From: a virus
DNA length: 32,364 bases
IMG/VR virus record: IMGVR_UViG_3300025407_000077
Span: 1 to 32,364 of that record
Reading direction: 5' to 3' (one strand)
Shown: positions 29,381 through 32,364 of the stretch, piece after piece
How positions within the stretch are numbered: position 1 is the first letter of the stretch
How the letters are laid out: each line of letters opens with the position of its first letter
The notes under the pieces: generated by a model
Databases searched by the model: none
Told to the model about the DNA's origin: nothing
Seen by the model: only the letters and a program-made list of their open reading frames with translations
Position numbers and translations under genes: made by a program

Positions 29381-30706
29381 ATGTTTAAGTCTATTTCAAA
29401 TAAAGAGTTATACGACAATTCCAGTCTTGCGTTTGTCTTTGAGTTCTTTACTCCTCTAAATAAGAGAGAACTTGCTGCAAAATTAGCTAGAGCGCTCGGC
29501 AAAAAGGTCAAGTGGTTCACTGACGTTGACTCCACCTTTGAACCCACATTGGAATCGTTTAAGATCTCTCCAGTATATTCAAACGGATACAAAGAGACGA
29601 GCCTTTCGACAGGTTTTATGCCATACCTAGAAGCAATACACATGATGTTAAAGGTGATGAACGTGATTGAAGCCCTTGGCTATACTACAGATCGTTGTTC
29701 AATGACTACCAGAGTCCGCCTCAACGAAGATGAGCTAGGACTAACTGTAAAGACTGATAAGCTAAACAAGTTTAAGTATTTGCTTGGATTCGATGAGTCT
29801 AAGCTATTTGAAATGTGGCCGCACAAGGTCAATGAAAATACCAAAGTATATCGCAATCAGTTGAGATTTATTAAACCTCGACAGATATACAACACAGTAG
29901 TCACAGAGAGCCGTGTCGAAAGAATGGATCCCAATGAATTTAATTTCCCTGAGTCTGATTTCTTTGCAACTGACTTTTCTGAGATGGATCGAGGCAACCT
30001 TATTTTAAAATACATCTCAGGCAAGGACTATCACAAGAAAAAGAAGGAGTCAGTTGACTCAATTAATTTTATCATAGAGCACCTCTATGCTACTCTATCC
30101 AATAATTATGAGTATACATTAGAGGAAAAGAAGATTATCTCTGAGATAACTTCTGAGCTTAGAGATGCAGTAGATTCTACTCGCAGCTATAGTAACTTTA
30201 AGATGAAATATCCTGGCATATCGATATATGTTGATCTTAAGGACGACCGTCGATTCATTGAAGCAAACTACGACATTATAAAGGAGAGACTCTTTCAGCT
30301 AGTGTTTGGCGGCGAGATCTCAGAGGGGGTCATAAACTGGGACACTAGAAGAAAAGCCTTTCAGGTAAAGGACGCAACTGTTTCTAGAGGAATACTTGTG
30401 GAAAATATCGAATTCTACCAGTGTACGGTTGAAGTTGATGCAAAGGGCTGCTTATTTGAGGGATGTTCGATAAAGAGCTCAAAACTTAGTGAGTGTACTG
30501 TTTTTTCAAATAATTTTATCAAGAGCTCAAAGATAATCGATTGCACTTATATGGGAGAAAACAACGACATTAGTACAAGTTTTCTTGATAACTCAGACCT
30601 AAAGATGATTAATGCTGATCTGCGTGAGTGCCTTGTAAATAGAGGAAGACTCACCATCAATTCAACGATAGACAAGCACACCAAGATAATTGCCAAGTTA
30701 AGATAA
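29381..30706 (+). CDS. Amidoligase-like protein with a C-terminal beta-helix
   Basis: Amidoligases (glutamine-synthetase/COOH-NH2 ligase fold) join amines to carboxyl groups. Residues 16-120 follow the family layout: LAFVFEFFTPLNKRELAAKL, ALGKKVKWF, FKISPVYSNGYKETSLSTGF (the E and S-T-G positions match the usual ELVTG), YLEAIHMMLKVMNVIEALGY and CSMTTRVRLNED. In typical members the last motif has His (SIHINLS); here it is Thr, so activity may be lost. Residues about 340-440 contain short repeated strands (CTVEVDAKGCLFEGCSIKSS, LSECTVFSNN, SFLDNSDLKMINADLRECLV) as in pentapeptide or right-handed beta-helix proteins. Such fusions occur in phages. It precedes the tail fibre gene by 42 nt. Confidence 0.65.
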   Translation: MFKSISNKELYDNSSLAFVFEFFTPLNKRELAAKLARALGKKVKWFTDVDSTFEPTLESFKISPVYSNGYKETSLSTGFMPYLEAIHMMLKVMNVIEALGYTTDRCSMTTRVRLNEDELGLTVKTDKLNKFKYLLGFDESKLFEMWPHKVNENTKVYRNQLRFIKPRQIYNTVVTESRVERMDPNEFNFPESDFFATDFSEMDRGNLILKYISGKDYHKKKKESVDSINFIIEHLYATLSNNYEYTLEEKKIISEITSELRDAVDSTRSYSNFKMKYPGISIYVDLKDDRRFIEANYDIIKERLFQLVFGGEISEGVINWDTRRKAFQVKDATVSRGILVENIEFYQCTVEVDAKGCLFEGCSIKSSKLSECTVFSNNFIKSSKIIDCTYMGENNDISTSFLDNSDLKMINADLRECLVNRGRLTINSTIDKHTKIIAKLR

Positions 30707-30721
30707 GCCCAGTCCCACTAT

Positions 30722-30730
30722 AATAAATAA
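30722..30730 (+). promoter_or_regulatory. Candidate late promoter for the tail fibre gene
   Basis: CTATAATAAATAATAAAAAT on the plus strand, with the TAAATAA core ending 18 nt before the ATG at 30749. Confidence 0.65.
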
Positions 30731-30748
30731 TAAAAATAATGGGTCTTG

Positions 30749-32364
30749 ATGGCTATTTACACAAACCTAAACTCAATTAGGAGACTTACCAATTCTAGCT
30801 TAAATGCGATAATTGATATTACCAATCTAAACTTTAAGAATCTATCCTCCGCAAACCTTGGTTTCCTAACCAATATTGCGTATGATGAAACTCTAAATAC
30901 TGCAGCTCTTAGCGGAATAACAGTTGGCACCGTCATTGTGACGAATACTTTAAGCATGGTCCAGGGATCGACCACTAATCTAACAATAGATGCTCAAGGC
31001 AGAATCGTCGGTCAAAGCATCACGATGCAGATCTCCCAAGCAAAGAGGAGACGATTTACGGACTTTAATGACTGGCCTAGCACAGGAGTACCTGGAGAAA
31101 TAATTTACACCGGTATTTCAAATCAGCAACCCTATTTTGGAGAGGATTTTATCGGCTACTTACAGGGTAGAGGCTGGGTGAGTTTGACTGGAAACGGTGG
31201 AGGTGGAGGCGGTAATGATCCGGTTATTGTATTAGGCGATGGCACTGGATCATCTGTTCGTAAGTTAAACGGTAACTCAGCAACTGGTAACTATTCGACC
31301 ATTTCCGGCGGATCTGGAAATACAGTATCAGGTAATGCATCGACCATCGCTGGAGGTACACAAAATTCTGCTTCTGGAAGCGGAGGAGTCCTTAATTTTT
31401 CAACAGCATACAGCGGTTCGCTTCCTGATACTATGGGCTCAAATATTCAAACTGCAATTGATGCAACTTCCGGTATGGGATCTGGTGCAACTGCAGTGAT
31501 CACAATTTCCGGTGGAGTCCTTACTGCTTTTCCGGCTGATCCAGGCATCGATTACCAGGTAGGCGATACCCTCACTATATATGGAGACTCGCTTGGAGGA
31601 AGTCGTCCTCAAGACAATATTGTATTCACGGTAACACAAATACTTCCAGGAAATTCAGTTATTGGCGGAGGATACGCAAATTCAAGCGAAGCCGCGCTAG
31701 CTACAACAATAGGCGGAGGATATTCAAATTATATCAACAGTTCAGCAGGTTCAGTGATAGGCGGAGGTGTTGGAAGTATTATTTACAATGCGGTCACTGG
31801 CACAATTGCCGGAGGAAATTCAAATGTCGTGTCCGGTGTACTTGGAACCATTTCAGGTGGAGGCGGAAACTTGGCATCTGGTTATGTCTCTACCGTCGGC
31901 GGAGGAGTTTGTAATTCTGCAACTGGAGAAACTAATATAATCGGTGGAGGCTACGGAAACTTTACGAGTCACGAAGCCGCTACTGTTTCTGGAGGAATTA
32001 GCAACTGTGCAAGCTCATGTGTTGCAACAGTCGGAGGAGGATTCTGCAATACATCAGCTGGACCGCACGCAACAATCGGTGGAGGTGCACTAAATCACAT
32101 AATTGGAGCAGACGGTATACTAACACTTAGCGGAACCACATACAGTGGAACCCTTTCGAATAATACATATGCTTTAATTTCTCAGGACTCTACTTCTGGA
32201 AACGGTCATGATGCTCTATTTGAAATAATGATTTCAGGAGGAATTGCATCAATTACCGTTTCTTTTCCAGGACACGGCTATTCCACTGGCGATACTATCA
32301 CATTTTACGGAACCACATTTGGCGGATCTAGTCCTGCTGATGATATTACCATAACGGTAGGTCA
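30749..32364 (+). CDS. Tail fibre or adhesin with YadA-like head repeats (partial)
   Basis: The frame is open from the ATG at 30749 to the right edge (538 codons seen), so the gene is longer than the window. Residues 1-150 form an N-terminal attachment domain (MAIYTNLNSIRRLTNSSLNA) ending in a Gly run (149-155). From about 180 come short repeats of the type STISGGSGNTVSG, the left-handed beta-roll repeats of YadA/Hep_Hag trimeric adhesins. Two related modules of about 85 residues interrupt them: residues about 211-298 and 453 to the end. The pattern suggests a trimeric fibre that binds the host. The start is preceded by a candidate late promoter. Confidence 0.85.
   Translation, partial: MAIYTNLNSIRRLTNSSLNAIIDITNLNFKNLSSANLGFLTNIAYDETLNTAALSGITVGTVIVTNTLSMVQGSTTNLTIDAQGRIVGQSITMQISQAKRRRFTDFNDWPSTGVPGEIIYTGISNQQPYFGEDFIGYLQGRGWVSLTGNGGGGGGNDPVIVLGDGTGSSVRKLNGNSATGNYSTISGGSGNTVSGNASTIAGGTQNSASGSGGVLNFSTAYSGSLPDTMGSNIQTAIDATSGMGSGATAVITISGGVLTAFPADPGIDYQVGDTLTIYGDSLGGSRPQDNIVFTVTQILPGNSVIGGGYANSSEAALATTIGGGYSNYINSSAGSVIGGGVGSIIYNAVTGTIAGGNSNVVSGVLGTISGGGGNLASGYVSTVGGGVCNSATGETNIIGGGYGNFTSHEAATVSGGISNCASSCVATVGGGFCNTSAGPHATIGGGALNHIIGADGILTLSGTTYSGTLSNNTYALISQDSTSGNGHDALFEIMISGGIASITVSFPGHGYSTGDTITFYGTTFGGSSPADDITITVG
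31286..32095 (+). repeat. Hep_Hag/YadA-head repeat array in the fibre gene
   Basis: Encodes 13-16 residue repeats centred on T-I/V-x-G-G-G-x-x-N, for example ASTIAGGTQNSASG, ATTIGGGYSNYINS, STVGGGVCNSATG, ATVGGGFCNTSAG and ATIGGGALNH. About ten copies are visible, interrupted once by an inserted module (31379-31642). The DNA is not identical between units, so these are old repeats kept at protein level. Confidence 0.85.
31472..32362 (+). repeat. Two related inserted modules within the fibre
   Basis: Residues 242-296 (31472-31636) and 484-537 (32198-32359) share the order ISGGxxxxxxxFP-G-xY-xGDTxTxYG-xxxGGSxPxDxI-xTV. They are separated by a run of YadA-like repeats, so the same domain has been inserted or duplicated twice in one fibre. 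The module may carry receptor contact or stabilise the beta-roll. Confidence 0.8.

Noticed and set aside
31439-31639. Minus-strand ORF opposite the tail fibre gene
   Set aside because: It is a shadow of the repetitive Gly/Ser/Thr codons of the fibre on the plus strand.

Overview
The window is part of the genome of a large T4-like (myovirus-type) phage. The evidence is a two-motor-domain large terminase of the gp17 type, a gp6-like baseplate wedge protein, a gp26-like baseplate hub protein, a gp30-like ATP-dependent DNA ligase, a small sigma factor, N-terminal peptides resembling the T4 capsid-targeting sequence, and a repetitive tail fibre. The DNA is AT-rich. A DUF4494-type protein, a Bacteroidetes-like bS21, and start codons with A-rich leaders but no clear Shine-Dalgarno sequence point to a Bacteroidetes (possibly flavobacterial) host. 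The host assignment is inference.

Layout. From 1 to 28289 every gene is on the minus strand, so it reads right to left. From the right: gp6-like baseplate wedge, a small protein, a possible small terminase, large terminase, a small protein, a sigma factor, a set of membrane or coiled-coil proteins, small virion-like proteins, gp26-like hub protein and its small partner, a Ser/Thr-rich protein, two coiled-coil/membrane proteins, a 684-residue structural protein, and a 532-residue protein that appears to be extended by a -1 frameshift at nine A residues. Then come an FkbM methyltransferase, an MBD4-like DNA glycosylase and a glycosyltransferase. Next are a 618-residue hydrophobic protein, a conserved unknown, ribosomal protein bS21, a Nudix hydrolase and a three-part peptidoglycan hydrolase. 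The left end holds an acidic repeat protein, a DUF192 protein, DNA ligase and small unknown genes, and a partial membrane protein runs off the left edge. From 28385 the orientation changes: a tmRNA gene on the plus strand, one minus-strand gene, then two plus-strand genes (an amidoligase-like protein with a beta-helix tail, and a tail fibre that runs off the right edge).

How it works together. A motif close to AATAAATAA lies 15-21 nt before the start codon of nine genes on both strands, mostly at the head of gene clusters and usually absent inside overlapping clusters. It resembles the T4 late promoter TATAAATA, and the sigma factor encoded here is the obvious candidate to read it. bS21 and tmRNA together suggest that the phage alters host translation and ribosome rescue. 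Several non-structural proteins (Nudix hydrolase, peptidoglycan hydrolase, acidic protein, 532-residue protein) begin with peptides that look like capsid-targeting sequences ending in a T4-type L/I-x-E cleavage site, so they may be packaged and injected. The MBD4-like glycosylase beside a glycosyltransferase hints at modified bases in the phage DNA or at repair linked to them; that too is inference.
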